From contig NZ_QAOO01000013.1 of the NCBI RefSeq assembly GCF_003051105.1, positions 41,221 through 105,220 of the forward strand: DNA of 64,000 nucleotides, given 5' to 3'. Each line of letters begins with the position of its first letter. Positions within the stretch are counted from its first letter, which is position 1. This document shows, one piece after another, positions 48,547 through 59,718 of this stretch. Origin of the DNA: Nitrosomonas nitrosa (GTDB lineage: Bacteria; Pseudomonadota; Gammaproteobacteria; Burkholderiales; Nitrosomonadaceae). The notes beneath the pieces are model-generated. The model made no database searches. It was given only the letters and a program-made list of their open reading frames with translations, and had not been told where the DNA came from. Made by a program: the position numbers and the translations under genes.

Positions 48547-50241
48547 ATGAACGTTTCCACGACTAAACTGAATGAGAAGCTGTCTGTTTGCAGCCAAGTC
48601 ACTATCGATGATTTGGCAGAAATTGCCAAAGCAGGCTATAAATCCATCATTTGTAATCGCCCTGATCAAGAAGGCGGGGCAACGCAGCCAACTCATCAGC
48701 AACTCGAAAAGGCTGCCCACTCACTGGGTATTCAATTTGCTTACCTGCCGGTTGAAATTGGTAAGGTTTCCATGGAGAAAAGTGAAGCATTCCACAAATT
48801 GCTTACGGAATTACCAGGCCCGGTGCTGGCATTTTGTGGGTCCGGTAAGCGTGCGACCGCTCTTTATGAGTTGACTCAATTGGAAACGGATAAAATGAAA
48901 TCTGAGGAAGAAACCGTAACGGCTGCTTGCAGTTGGACAGAGCAGGCACCTGAAACAATACCTGTGCCGCATGGGTCAACGGAGAAATCGCTTTTAGTTA
49001 CGGCTGCCTGTAATTGGGGTAATGCTTTTGATATCGTCGTGGTAGGTGGCGGTGCGGCGGGTATTGGTGTGACAGCGAGTTTGTTGCACCGACGACCCAG
49101 CTTGCGCATCGCCATAATCGAGCCCAGTGACAAGCATTATTACCAGCCCGCTTGGACGCTGGTGGGTGGGGGTGCTTTTGACGTCACCCAAACGGTAAGG
49201 AATATGGCTGATGTCATTCCACCCAAGGCAGAATGGATACAAGCAGCGGCGTCTGGATTCGACCCGGACAACAATCTGGTTCAATTAGCGGATGGCCGAG
49301 CGATTGGCTATCGGCAGTTGATCGTTTGTCCGGGTATTCGTTTAGCTTGGGAAAAAATCGAAGGTGTACAAGAAACGCTGGGTAAAAATGGCGTGACTTC
49401 CAACTATCAATTCGATCTTGCTCCTTATACTTGGTCACTGACAAAAAGCCTAAAAAGCGGCAAGGCGCTATTTACACAACCTCCCATGCCTATCAAATGT
49501 GCGGGTGCGCCGCAGAAAGCGATGTACCTGTCATGCGACCATTGGCTGCGTGAACGCACGCTGGATCATATCGAGGTTGAATTTAACACCGCGGGTGCCG
49601 TTTTGTTTGGGGTGGCTGATTTTGTGCCTTCACTGATGGAATACGTCAAGCGTTATCATGCCAAACTGGTTTTCAATGCCAACCTGGTCAAAGTTGATGG
49701 GGCTCATAAAATCGCTACTTTCGAGATCAAGGACAGTGAGGGGAATGTCGCGCGTGTCGATAAACCGTTTGATATGCTGCATGTCACTCCTCCACAGGTT
49801 GCGCCTGATTTTCTCAGCAAAAGTCCATTGGCGGATGCGGCAGGATTTTGTGAAGTCAATCCCAAAACCTTGCAGCACGCGCGCTATCCCAATATATTCT
49901 CGCTTGGTGATGCTTGTTCTTCGCCGAATGCCAAAACGGCTGCTGCAGCGAGAAAACAGATTGTCATCGTCGCTGAAAATTTACTTGCAGCCAAAGAAGG
50001 AAGGGAATTCCCCAATACTTATGATGGCTACGGTGCTTGTCCACTGACCGTCGAGAAAGGCAAGGTCATCCTGGCGGAATTCGGTTTTGGTGGTAAATTG
50101 CTGCCGACTTTCCCGCTCGTCGATCCAACCTTACCCAATCGATTTGCCTGGCTGCTCAAAGCCAAATTATTCCCTTGGCTTTACTGGAATGCTATGTTGA
50201 AAGGCCGTGAATGGCTCACTCGCTCAACTGCCGCAAATTAA
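48547..50241 (+). CDS. DUF442-sulfide:quinone oxidoreductase fusion
   Basis: Residues 1 to about 115 form a DUF442 (rhodanese/phosphatase-like) domain with the active cysteine Cys97 in AFCGSGKRATAL. Residues about 160-564 form a type II SQR: FAD-binding VVVGGGAAGIGV, then IVCPGIRL, then IKCAGAPQKAMYLSCD and LGDACSSPNAKTA with the redox cysteines. SQR oxidises sulfide and passes electrons to quinone; the DUF442 domain handles the resulting persulfide. The linker contains a near-duplicate VTAACSW/VTAACNW. A GGAGG site sets the start at 48547. tauE follows after six bases. Confidence 0.92.
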   Translation: MNVSTTKLNEKLSVCSQVTIDDLAEIAKAGYKSIICNRPDQEGGATQPTHQQLEKAAHSLGIQFAYLPVEIGKVSMEKSEAFHKLLTELPGPVLAFCGSGKRATALYELTQLETDKMKSEEETVTAACSWTEQAPETIPVPHGSTEKSLLVTAACNWGNAFDIVVVGGGAAGIGVTASLLHRRPSLRIAIIEPSDKHYYQPAWTLVGGGAFDVTQTVRNMADVIPPKAEWIQAAASGFDPDNNLVQLADGRAIGYRQLIVCPGIRLAWEKIEGVQETLGKNGVTSNYQFDLAPYTWSLTKSLKSGKALFTQPPMPIKCAGAPQKAMYLSCDHWLRERTLDHIEVEFNTAGAVLFGVADFVPSLMEYVKRYHAKLVFNANLVKVDGAHKIATFEIKDSEGNVARVDKPFDMLHVTPPQVAPDFLSKSPLADAAGFCEVNPKTLQHARYPNIFSLGDACSSPNAKTAAAARKQIVIVAENLLAAKEGREFPNTYDGYGACPLTVEKGKVILAEFGFGGKLLPTFPLVDPTLPNRFAWLLKAKLFPWLYWNAMLKGREWLTRSTAAN

Positions 50242-50247
50242 GCTGAC

Positions 50248-51066
50248 ATGGAAATCTATTTAATCGAAGTGTTACTCGGGTTGGTGACCGGGTTTATCCT
50301 GGCATTGACAGGAGCAGGCGGCACCATCATCGCGGTGCCGCTACTGATGTTCAGTTTGCACCTGACCGTAGCTGAAGCCGCTCCCATCGGTTTGCTTGCT
50401 GTGGGGTTGTCCTCTGCGATCGGTGCTTTGTTGGCGTTCAAGCAGAAAAGAGTGCGGTATCGGGCAGCGAGCTTGATTGCGGTCACCGGTGCGCTGACTG
50501 CGCCTGTGGGCATATGGGTTGCGCAACAATTACCCAATGCACCGTTGACTTTGCTGTTTGCCAGCGTGCTGATGTATGTCGCCGTACACATGTTTCTGCA
50601 AAGCCTACATGAAAACGAAAAAGACGCAAGAATATTGGCCGCGCCTCCTTGCCGTTTGGATGATATCAGCGGACGGTTGATTTGGACGTTTCCTTGCTTT
50701 CGGGCATTAGCCCTTGCTGGAACGTCGGCAGGTTTTCTATCGGGGCTCCTAGGCGTGGGAGGGGGCTTCGTGATCGTGCCAACCCTCAGTAAAGCGACGA
50801 ACCTGACCATGCAGTCCATACTGGCTACCTCGCTGGCCATTGTTGCGCTGATTTCCATGACAGGTGTGATATCGGCCATTGCCATGGGTGCGCTGAACTG
50901 GTCGATCGCAATTCCTTTCTGTGTAGCCACGATTGTAGGCATGCTAATCGGACGCGTATTTGCCGATCGCTTTGCCGGGCCCAGGCTTCGGCAAGGCTTT
51001 GCAATACTTGTGGGTTGTGTAGCGTTGATCATGGTGACCAAAGTGATCTGGACAGCGATCTTTTAG
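50248..51066 (+). CDS. TauE/SafE family sulfite exporter
   Basis: A 272-aa membrane protein with about eight helices. It contains the repeated TauE motifs LALTGAGGTIIAVPLLMFSL and GLLGVGGGFVIVPTL. As the last gene of the operon, it would export the sulfite made by persulfide dioxygenase, completing sulfide detoxification. Confidence 0.9.
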   Translation: MEIYLIEVLLGLVTGFILALTGAGGTIIAVPLLMFSLHLTVAEAAPIGLLAVGLSSAIGALLAFKQKRVRYRAASLIAVTGALTAPVGIWVAQQLPNAPLTLLFASVLMYVAVHMFLQSLHENEKDARILAAPPCRLDDISGRLIWTFPCFRALALAGTSAGFLSGLLGVGGGFVIVPTLSKATNLTMQSILATSLAIVALISMTGVISAIAMGALNWSIAIPFCVATIVGMLIGRVFADRFAGPRLRQGFAILVGCVALIMVTKVIWTAIF

Positions 51067-51253
51067 AAGGGTCCTTTGCGCAAACGCTATGCTGAATCGA
51101 TGACCGACCGCGTCCGTTCAGCTTGCTAAACCGTCAACTGCATGTATGATAGCGTTCGGTAGCTTCACAAGCAGAATGGTACGGCTGTGCCACTATGGGT
51201 TTATCGCGGGATGATTGCTATCAAGTTTTGGGGTAATGATCAGAAATCGTGTT

Positions 51254-51294
51254 CACTCATCAGCCAGTACCGACGATGGGGCGGCTGGTGAGTG
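51254..51294 (-). terminator. Long hairpin after the DUF6781 gene
   Basis: A 12-base stem (CACTCATCAGCC / GGCTGGTGAGTG, one G-T pair) with a 17-base loop, 24 bases after the stop of the DUF6781 gene on the minus strand. It resembles the hairpin at 30663-30713 (shared CATCAGC). No T-run follows. Confidence 0.45.
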
Positions 51295-51317
51295 TCGGTA
51301 GTCCATTGGGTAAAAGC

Positions 51318-52010
51318 TTATTTCTGACTGCCAGATTTGCTGGTCTGCTCAGAAATGCCTGTCAACACGCCTGTGGCAATTTTATGTAACAGATCGGCGG
51401 TTGCTTGCGTGAGTTGCAAGCCTACTTCAAATTGGGCATGTCCTACCGACCCTATTTGGTGCGAAAAGGTTGCTAACGTATCTTGCAACTGAGCACCGAT
51501 GGCTGTGCCATTGCGTATTGCATGCGCGAGTAGATCGTTTAGCGTGTCAGCAATCACCCCTTCTGCGGCAGAAGCCGTGCGTTTCACGACATCCAAGAAC
51601 AAATCTTCTAGCGCTTCGAGATCGGCACGTGTTTTGGTGAGTTCCTCGCGTGAGAATTGTTGTGCTTTTCCAGCTGCTTCTTCCAGTGCTAATTTTGATG
51701 CCTCGGCAAATTGTGCAAAGGCAGTGTCCAGCCCAGAAACCGCGTTACTAATCTGAGCCTGGGCTGTGTGTGTTTGCTCCGATGCCAGCTGCAGTTTCTG
51801 CTGTGCGCCATCATGGGCGCCTTGCATCACAGCGGCTGCAATCCGGCCAAGCGACTCGGGGTCCAAGCTTTTTGCATGCATGGCTTTGAGTGTCAATTGC
51901 CGCACCGTTTCCTTGACATCGCCACCATGAGCGATTGCCTCGCGGATATCAGCTTCAAGTTTGGCTATTTCGTCTTGGTTATGGGTCGTGCTATTACTTT
52001 CATTTTGCAT
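51318..52010 (-). CDS. DUF6781-like helical protein
   Basis: A 230-aa, largely helical, Ala/Glu/Gln-rich protein without signal peptide or membrane segment. Segments such as AQISNAVSGLDTAFAQFAEASK and ALEDLFLDVVKRTASAAEGV suggest a long coiled-coil or phasin-like structure. The pattern fits DUF6781. Function unknown. It lies next to serS (42 bases) on the same strand. Confidence 0.7.
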   Translation of the reverse strand: MQNESNSTTHNQDEIAKLEADIREAIAHGGDVKETVRQLTLKAMHAKSLDPESLGRIAAAVMQGAHDGAQQKLQLASEQTHTAQAQISNAVSGLDTAFAQFAEASKLALEEAAGKAQQFSREELTKTRADLEALEDLFLDVVKRTASAAEGVIADTLNDLLAHAIRNGTAIGAQLQDTLATFSHQIGSVGHAQFEVGLQLTQATADLLHKIATGVLTGISEQTSKSGSQK

Positions 52011-52051
52011 TTTAATACCCTCCGGATTAAGAGAAACGTGTCACATCGGGC

Positions 52052-53404
<1,353 letters not shown>

Positions 53405-53523
53405 TTATCTTAACTGATTGGGCGGATATTATGCCTGTTATTACGATTTTGCACTGATAATACTGTTGGTTTGCTAGACGATAGCGCTAACTTACCCGGT
53501 CGGTCGAGCTGATCGTGCGCTGC

Positions 53524-54051
53524 TCAATTTCCCTCAAATTGGCATAGCGAGAATACTTTCAATCCTTGCTTTTCCAGTTTTGCTCTTCCACCCACATCGG
53601 GTAAATCGACCACAAAACAACATTCGACAATTTCTCCTCCCATTTCTTGAACCAGCTTGGCCGCAGCCTCCATGGTGCCGCCTGTGGCAATGAGATCATC
53701 CACCAGTAAAATTTTTTCTCCTCGCTGAATCGCGTCGACATGCATCTCAATGCGGTCACTGCCGTATTCGAGTTGGTATTCACAGCCAATCGTTTCAGCG
53801 GGTAATTTACCAGGCTTGCGTATCGGTACAAAACCGACGCCCAATGCATAAGCAACCGGTGCGCCAACTATAAAACCACGCGATTCGATAGCGACGACTT
53901 TATCGATTTTAATCGATTGATAACGCGTTACTATCTCCTGGATGGTAGTACGTAACCCAATCGGATCTTTCAATAACGTAGTTACATCGCGGAATTGAAT
54001 GCCTTCATGGGGATAATGAGGGATCGTACGGATACGGGATTTGATTGGCAT
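53524..54051 (-). CDS. apt: Adenine phosphoribosyltransferase
   Basis: Salvages adenine to AMP with PRPP. The PRPP-binding motif is [17 protein letters not shown]. Other family stretches are [14 protein letters not shown] and [16 protein letters not shown]. The 175-aa length is typical. Transcribed from its own unit with 140 bases before serS. Confidence 0.97.
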   Translation of the reverse strand: MPIKSRIRTIPHYPHEGIQFRDVTTLLKDPIGLRTTIQEIVTRYQSIKIDKVVAIESRGFIVGAPVAYALGVGFVPIRKPGKLPAETIGCEYQLEYGSDRIEMHVDAIQRGEKILLVDDLIATGGTMEAAAKLVQEMGGEIVECCFVVDLPDVGGRAKLEKQGLKVFSLCQFEGN

Positions 54052-54413
54052 AGGCTGTCTTGTTAATAAAGAATTAATTGTTTGGGGTAGTAACCGTTTC
54101 CAGTCAATCTAACCATTCTCAATGTGATCGAACAGCGTGTTCAGAGCTGATTAGACTAGATGGGCCATTAGAAGTATAAATACGAGACGTTATCTTAGCG
54201 TATTTTTAGCTATCTGGTAGTGCGAGTGAATTGTGCAAGATCAATCATCTATTCTGCTGGAGGAGCGTGGCTGGTCTGTTGACCGAAACTAATAGTTATC
54301 GTGATGATTTCAAGTGAATAGCGCAAATTGAGCGCAATCTACTCGGTTGAACAACCCCTATTCTGCGTTGACCACTCATGCTCACCAAATCCAATAATGA
54401 CTAGGATGCGTGA
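54052..54413. other. Intergenic stretch without recognised content
   Basis: About 360 bases between apt and the GH13 gene. No frame of meaningful length, no hairpin with a T-run and no repeat was found. It holds the apt promoter region on the minus strand. Confidence 0.4.
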
Positions 54414-56375
54414 CTAAGGGTGATTGACAAGCACCAACACTTCTGAGGGTTGTACATTACGAATTTCTACAAATGCTGTCCCATCGTTCAATCGTTTGAC
54501 TGGCAAATGAGAATCCACTGGATGGGCAACGGTGGCAGATGTGCCATTTGCTGATTCGTATGTATTGACTTTTACCGTCATTTCGCTGCCCGGAGGGTTG
54601 AGATTGGCATCGACGATGACATTGCCTCCACGTATTTCCCGCCCGTGTGCATTTACGATGCAGAGCGCTTCTTCATCATCAAGAATGCGTGACCATGCGA
54701 TTATTTCGCCTGACTCGGCAAATCTGAAGGGTGCGTCAAAATTCGAGATAGCACGCAAATATTGCCGGCCATGACGCAGTACGGGAAATTGTTTGCGGAG
54801 CGCAGTGAGTGCAGCGATACGCTGATAAGTTGGAAAATCGGTTTGAAAGCAGTGTGCGCCTGCCGTTCCAAATGGCCCGAATCCAGGCAAAAAGAGGTCT
54901 TCCTTACCCGAATCGGTAGCCAGTCCCGCAAGGCCGGAACGTCTTGGATGCAGGGGGCCGAACATGGCTTCGCGCAGATACCGGTCGGCATGATCGCCGC
55001 CGTTGTATCCTGGCAGAAATTGTCGCTCGGATAGTTCCGGGCCAGCAAAAGATTGTTCGGTGCCATAGTAAATGCAAGGTATACCGAGGGTGAAAAGCTG
55101 GATGGCCACTGCAGTCACGATTTGCTGGTCAGAAGCCGAATTGCTGGAAAAGCGGATTTTTTCACCCGTTACATGATCATGATCGTCCAGAATGGAAACA
55201 TGTCGTTGACCAATGTTACGGTGTGAACCCATTTCAGTATCGCCAGGATCGAAGCCGGCAAAGTAGGCATGGGCAGGGGCCAGTCCTTTGGCAACATATT
55301 GCAAAGTAGGCCGCATATTGCCGATATCGAGTGCGGCATCGAGATTTCGCCCCAATACGTCGAGATAGCGGTCTTGTGCAAAATCACCTCCAGCGACCTC
55401 ACCAACCAGCAGGAAATTCATTTTTCCAATATTGGCTGCAAATTCTTTGATGGTGCCGCAGAAATTTCGGCCATGTTCGAAAGTGACATGCTTGAGTGTA
55501 TCGATGCGGAAGCCATCGCAATCGGTCAATGCAATCCAATATTTATAGCATTCGGCAAGGTTGCTGAGTACGCTGTCGTAATCCAGATCAAAATCACGCA
55601 ACGTAAAAAAATCGGTGCGCTTATGTTCAGCGTGTGGGTCATCCAGACTACCGCTTCCCAGATCGCCCAGGCCAGCGCGGCTATAACAGTCGGGGTCCTG
55701 CAACTCTTGTGGCCAAATACCTTCTTCTATGTCGTTGATCGGTTTGCTGGTCGATTGTCCCGTTTTATCAAGCCATGACCCAAAATCGTAGCGCTCGGGG
55801 AATGTCTTGAAAGCTGGTGTTGTTTCACCGTTTGGGTAGTTCCAATTCGATCCGGAATGATTGAAAATAATATCCAGCAGAATACGAATGCCCTTTTGAT
55901 GAGCGGCTGCTACCAACTCGGTCAGATCTTTGCGTGTACCGAAGTGAGGGTCGACATCCAGAAAATGCTGAATGCCATAGCCGTGGAAAGTATCCAGGTG
56001 TCCACGTTGTTTGAAAACAGGACTTAACCAGATAGTCGAAATGCCGAGTGTCTTGAGATATTCAAGCTTCGATTCCACCCCTTTGAGTGTTCCACCTTGC
56101 CACCGGAAAGCACCGGATTCCGCCCAACGATCCCACCGCCAATTTTGCCCGTCATGCCCTGGTGGCCGTGCTGCGGGGCGATTTTTCCGGTCGAGCAAAG
56201 GCCGGTTGTCTTCTTGGCCGTCACTGAAGCGATCGATCAATAGAAAATATAGAATCTCATCCCGCCAATCAGCAGGGGAAGGATAATATCGTTGCCGTCG
56301 TGGAAGGGACACCTCGGACCGAATGCTGCGAGGCAGTGCACGTTGCAGAATTTGGGATGCGAATAGTGAGGCCAT
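54414..56375 (-). CDS. GH13 alpha-amylase family enzyme, cytoplasmic
   Basis: A 653-aa glycoside hydrolase. All four GH13 regions are visible: DIIFNHSGS (about 168-176), GFRIDTLKH with nucleophile Asp292, LLVGEVAGG with acid/base Glu326, and SILDDHDH near the middle. An N-terminal ~70-residue segment and a C-terminal beta domain flank the barrel. There is no signal peptide, so it should act on internal glucans such as glycogen or maltodextrins. Exact specificity is not predictable. A glucokinase (19.9 kb) could use the glucose released. Confidence 0.88.
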   Translation of the reverse strand: MASLFASQILQRALPRSIRSEVSLPRRQRYYPSPADWRDEILYFLLIDRFSDGQEDNRPLLDRKNRPAARPPGHDGQNWRWDRWAESGAFRWQGGTLKGVESKLEYLKTLGISTIWLSPVFKQRGHLDTFHGYGIQHFLDVDPHFGTRKDLTELVAAAHQKGIRILLDIIFNHSGSNWNYPNGETTPAFKTFPERYDFGSWLDKTGQSTSKPINDIEEGIWPQELQDPDCYSRAGLGDLGSGSLDDPHAEHKRTDFFTLRDFDLDYDSVLSNLAECYKYWIALTDCDGFRIDTLKHVTFEHGRNFCGTIKEFAANIGKMNFLLVGEVAGGDFAQDRYLDVLGRNLDAALDIGNMRPTLQYVAKGLAPAHAYFAGFDPGDTEMGSHRNIGQRHVSILDDHDHVTGEKIRFSSNSASDQQIVTAVAIQLFTLGIPCIYYGTEQSFAGPELSERQFLPGYNGGDHADRYLREAMFGPLHPRRSGLAGLATDSGKEDLFLPGFGPFGTAGAHCFQTDFPTYQRIAALTALRKQFPVLRHGRQYLRAISNFDAPFRFAESGEIIAWSRILDDEEALCIVNAHGREIRGGNVIVDANLNPPGSEMTVKVNTYESANGTSATVAHPVDSHLPVKRLNDGTAFVEIRNVQPSEVLVLVNHP

Positions 56376-56509
56376 CTTCTCTCCTCCTCGGAAGATAGAT
56401 TATCCTTGCAGATAATGGCAACTCTACGCCCAGTAGATGGCAGGGTCAATAAACTCTTTTGGCTGTGCGAGAAGCGAAGCGATTACGGATGTACCGTTAT
56501 TTTTAAGAT

Positions 56510-56989
56510 TTAATAGTGTGTTTTATCTGATTTATCAGACCACGCTGAGAACACCTTCAATGCTTCCGATCGCAATAGCTGTTTCATTGGTATTTTGCGC
56601 TGCTGGGGTTCGGCCATGATTTCTTCATAGATGAATTGATCATCAAAGCCAATGTGCGCTGCATCGACCCGTGTGCAGGCATAGAAGATTCTTTCTGGAC
56701 GCGCCCAATAAATAGCACCAAGGCACATGGGGCAAGGTTCGCAAGTCGTATAAAGCGTGCATCCCTCTAGCTGAAAATGTTCTAAATGCAAGCATGCGTC
56801 GCGAATCGCGATGATCTCGGCATGCGCAGTCGGATCATTCCTGGCAATGACTTGATTGTTACCTCTGCCGACGATCCGTTGATTTTTAACGATTACGCAA
56901 CCGAATGGGCCGCCTTCATTTTTGCTCGCGCCTTGAGCAGATAGGCGAATGGCTTCCAGCATGAATTGTTGGTGCTGTTCTTCAATCAT
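56510..56989 (-). CDS. Guanine deaminase-like nucleoside deaminase
   Basis: A 159-aa CDA-fold deaminase. The zinc motif is TAHAEIIAIRDAC (His56, Glu58) with EPCPMCLGAIYWARP (Cys86, Cys89). The C-terminal GFDDQFIYEEI and WSDKSDKTHY closely follow B. subtilis guanine deaminase, including its domain-swapped tail. It would convert guanine to xanthine. Confidence 0.88.
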   Translation of the reverse strand: MIEEQHQQFMLEAIRLSAQGASKNEGGPFGCVIVKNQRIVGRGNNQVIARNDPTAHAEIIAIRDACLHLEHFQLEGCTLYTTCEPCPMCLGAIYWARPERIFYACTRVDAAHIGFDDQFIYEEIMAEPQQRKIPMKQLLRSEALKVFSAWSDKSDKTHY

Positions 56990-57146
56990 GACGTTGCAAG
57001 AGCGGCAAAATTTGTAAGGTGGCTTATCCGAGGCAAGATCGGCACAGTCATCGTGCTTTGCCCCGGATAGATATGATTCAGATGCTACACATCCGGCACA
57101 TTTTTAGATCAGTCTATTCTCGGACAGCCTCCAAGGTCAATCGATC

Positions 57147-57728
57147 TCACCAGTAGCGTACGTGCCCTGTATCCAGGTGGATAAAGTTAGAGTTCGGATA
57201 ATAACCAACGCCGCCGACTTTCATCGATAGCGCTGCTTTTCTTAGGTTGGCCAAAGAGAATTCGGGCAATCGGATATCGATTGCCTTACCTTGCATGTGA
57301 AGACTTTGTTTTGCCACGCCGTTGTTTTGCATGGCGAGCATTTGATTGGTCTCCGGTGATCGATAGCCTGAAACCACCTGGAATTCCTTTTTTGCACCCA
57401 TCCGGCTATGGAGGAGCTGCATCAAGTCGAGTAAACGAAGATCAATGGCATGCATTTTGTTTGTGCGATGATCGCGTAATACTTTTTCGATTTCTCTTAG
57501 CGCGCCAGGAATGTAGCGGCCTTTTTCCCAGTAAACCGATTTTACCCGCTCGCCCGTATGCAAATTCAGTAAAGCGAGTTGCTTGACGGATGTTCTGGGC
57601 GCGCTTGCATACGCCGTGGGTAATGCGAGCAATGCGCATGCACCAAGACCTGCTTTAAAGAAAAATCTTCGGGCAGTTCCCTGCTCCGTCAGTTGGTGAT
57701 CATGTTCGTTAGTTTTTTGTAAAAGCAT
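57147..57728 (-). CDS. DUF882/YcbK-type M15 peptidase-like protein with Tat signal
   Basis: A 193-aa exported protein. The N-terminus has a Tat-like signal (TARRFFFKAGLGACALLALP). The peptidase M15-like core shows SLHMQGKAIDIRLPEF and SNFIHLDTGHVRYW, supplying the expected zinc-binding His and Asp residues. In E. coli ycbK also follows the L,D-transpeptidase gene, as it does here (58 bases). A role in peptidoglycan is inferred from this. Confidence 0.88.
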   Translation of the reverse strand: MLLQKTNEHDHQLTEQGTARRFFFKAGLGACALLALPTAYASAPRTSVKQLALLNLHTGERVKSVYWEKGRYIPGALREIEKVLRDHRTNKMHAIDLRLLDLMQLLHSRMGAKKEFQVVSGYRSPETNQMLAMQNNGVAKQSLHMQGKAIDIRLPEFSLANLRKAALSMKVGGVGYYPNSNFIHLDTGHVRYW

Positions 57729-57786
57729 TCCGAGTCCTCCAATAAGATATCAAGAATAGATTGATTCTTGAAATGGATAAAATCGC

Positions 57787-59523
57787 TTACCACCGAGCAT
57801 GCTTTAGTACTCGCTTATCTCGTCCATAAATATCAGATGAAAAATAAACATTATTTTGATCATCAATCCATGTCGTGAGATAGATCAAATAGATAGGTAA
57901 GCGTTTGGGTAAATGGACTGTCGTCGTTTTGCCCGTCTCTATTTTGGCAACGAGATCAGTCACTGCAGCGGGTTCATTTAATACAAATCCGGCTAATTGC
58001 AATGGTTTTTCCAGTCGAATACATCCAGAGCTGAATGTTCGAATATCCTTCCGAAACAATTGCTTGGAAGGCGTATCATGGAGATAGATGCTAAACGGAT
58101 TGGGAAACATAAATTTGATCGTTCCCAAAGCGTTTTTCGCCCCTGGATCTTGCCGTAACACATAGGGAAAGCGCTTACCTAGTGTTTGCCAATCGATCGA
58201 ATCGGGGTCCAAGGCATCGGTTTGGTAATCATGATTCGAATAAATTTTAATGCTTTGCGAGGCGAAATAAGTGGGATTGGCTTGTTGTTTGGGTAATAAA
58301 TCCTTGGTGGCGATACTGTGAGGAATATTCCAGTAAGGATTGAGTACAAGGTGCGATATGCGACTATCGAAACTGGGTGTCGAGCGGTAATCGCGTCCGA
58401 CGATAATGCGCATGGTCAGAACATGTTGTCCCTGCTCGATGGCCGCTAACTGGAAACCTGCAATATTGACGAGCAAATAGCGGTCGCCGAGTTCTCTAGG
58501 CAACCAGCGCAGACGTTCCATGTTGACGCGTAACTGCTGGATTTTTTGCTCCGGCGTTCGATTCAATGCGTCACGTGTATTTTTCCCGATAATTCCATCT
58601 GCATTCAATCCATTCCGCTCTTGGAATGCTTTGATCGCATCGACTAAGTGAGCGTCATATTTTTGATCATTGCTGAAAGGGAGATCGTATTCAGGGTAGC
58701 CGTATTGGACAAAATCATGTGCGATGCGCTTTCTTATCAGGGGAATGGCTGGATGACTCATGTTGGGTCGAATGAGTGGTGTTTCTGGTATGCTCGCCCA
58801 ATGATTGCCTTGCGTGATTTGTTTACGGTAATGAGCCAATGCTTGCTTCATCAACTGATATATCTTCGTTGTCGGAGGCAAGCTTTCCAGCGATGCTTTT
58901 AAATCACCTGACGCTATGGCTTGCTGCAGGTAGGCTGCAGCATCGAAGTCAGGCTGCTTAATATGCCAATCCGGGTCAACCTCGGCAGCGGTCAGGCGCC
59001 CCCTGCGTAAATCCCGAGTGAGCAGCAATAATGCTTGAGTGGTTTGTAGTTCGAGTTCAAGCCACAGTGGTTTGGTATGTATCTGCTCACGCAGATACAA
59101 TAGTTCTTCGAGCGCATAGTCCTGGTTATCCAAACCCTCTTGTTCTGCATTGGCGATAAATGCGATAACAATATCGTGTATGGGTGCCAATTTATCTTCC
59201 TGTACCCAAACAGGCTGATAATCATGCATTGCATAAAAACGCTTTAACGTTGCCAAAGCGAAATCATCGTTGTTTGATGAGGGGAGGGATATTCTATCAA
59301 GCCGATGACGCAATGACTGTGCGTTAATCGTATCGGCGATTGCGGGAAAGAAAATGCCTACTCCAATCGCGAACAAACCCATTTGTAGCGCCCGGATTTT
59401 TGTAACTATACTTCCTATGCTGCTATAGAAAAACCTGCTAATACCTTCCAGTTCTCCTGGTAGACTGCTCATGAAATATCGGTATGAATTATGCCAATTT
59501 ATAATAGGTTTACGTTTTACCAC
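57787..59523 (-). CDS. LdtD (YcbB)-type L,D-transpeptidase
   Basis: A 578-aa periplasmic enzyme that makes 3-3 cross-links in peptidoglycan. An N-terminal membrane anchor/signal (IRALQMGLFAIGVGIFFP) precedes a scaffold domain. A peptidoglycan-binding helix region (DAIKAFQERNGLNADGIIGK) and the catalytic YkuD domain follow. The active cysteine is in TFSSGCIRLEKPLQ, with the His in YLHDTPSKQLF. The start is uncertain by up to 17 codons. It forms an operon with the YcbK-type gene. Confidence 0.9.
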   Translation of the reverse strand: MVKRKPIINWHNSYRYFMSSLPGELEGISRFFYSSIGSIVTKIRALQMGLFAIGVGIFFPAIADTINAQSLRHRLDRISLPSSNNDDFALATLKRFYAMHDYQPVWVQEDKLAPIHDIVIAFIANAEQEGLDNQDYALEELLYLREQIHTKPLWLELELQTTQALLLLTRDLRRGRLTAAEVDPDWHIKQPDFDAAAYLQQAIASGDLKASLESLPPTTKIYQLMKQALAHYRKQITQGNHWASIPETPLIRPNMSHPAIPLIRKRIAHDFVQYGYPEYDLPFSNDQKYDAHLVDAIKAFQERNGLNADGIIGKNTRDALNRTPEQKIQQLRVNMERLRWLPRELGDRYLLVNIAGFQLAAIEQGQHVLTMRIIVGRDYRSTPSFDSRISHLVLNPYWNIPHSIATKDLLPKQQANPTYFASQSIKIYSNHDYQTDALDPDSIDWQTLGKRFPYVLRQDPGAKNALGTIKFMFPNPFSIYLHDTPSKQLFRKDIRTFSSGCIRLEKPLQLAGFVLNEPAAVTDLVAKIETGKTTTVHLPKRLPIYLIYLTTWIDDQNNVYFSSDIYGRDKRVLKHARW

Positions 59524-59718
59524 ATATCCTTCAGAATGCCTAAGAAAAAGTTGAGGTCATTTTATGGTTTTTTTTAAAAGATCAAAGAGCCCCTTGTTGC
59601 GCATAGCCTGTCGCTACGTAATTATTGACCCTGACAAAACCGTCGCGTAAAGTTGAATTTACTCGGTTCGATTACGAAAATATTGATATATAAATAAAAG
59701 AAGGGAGATTCATCAATC

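Noticed and set aside
50256..51041. 261-codon frame antisense to tauE
   Set aside because: Composition is a mirror of a membrane protein; the TauE motifs on the plus strand are unambiguous.
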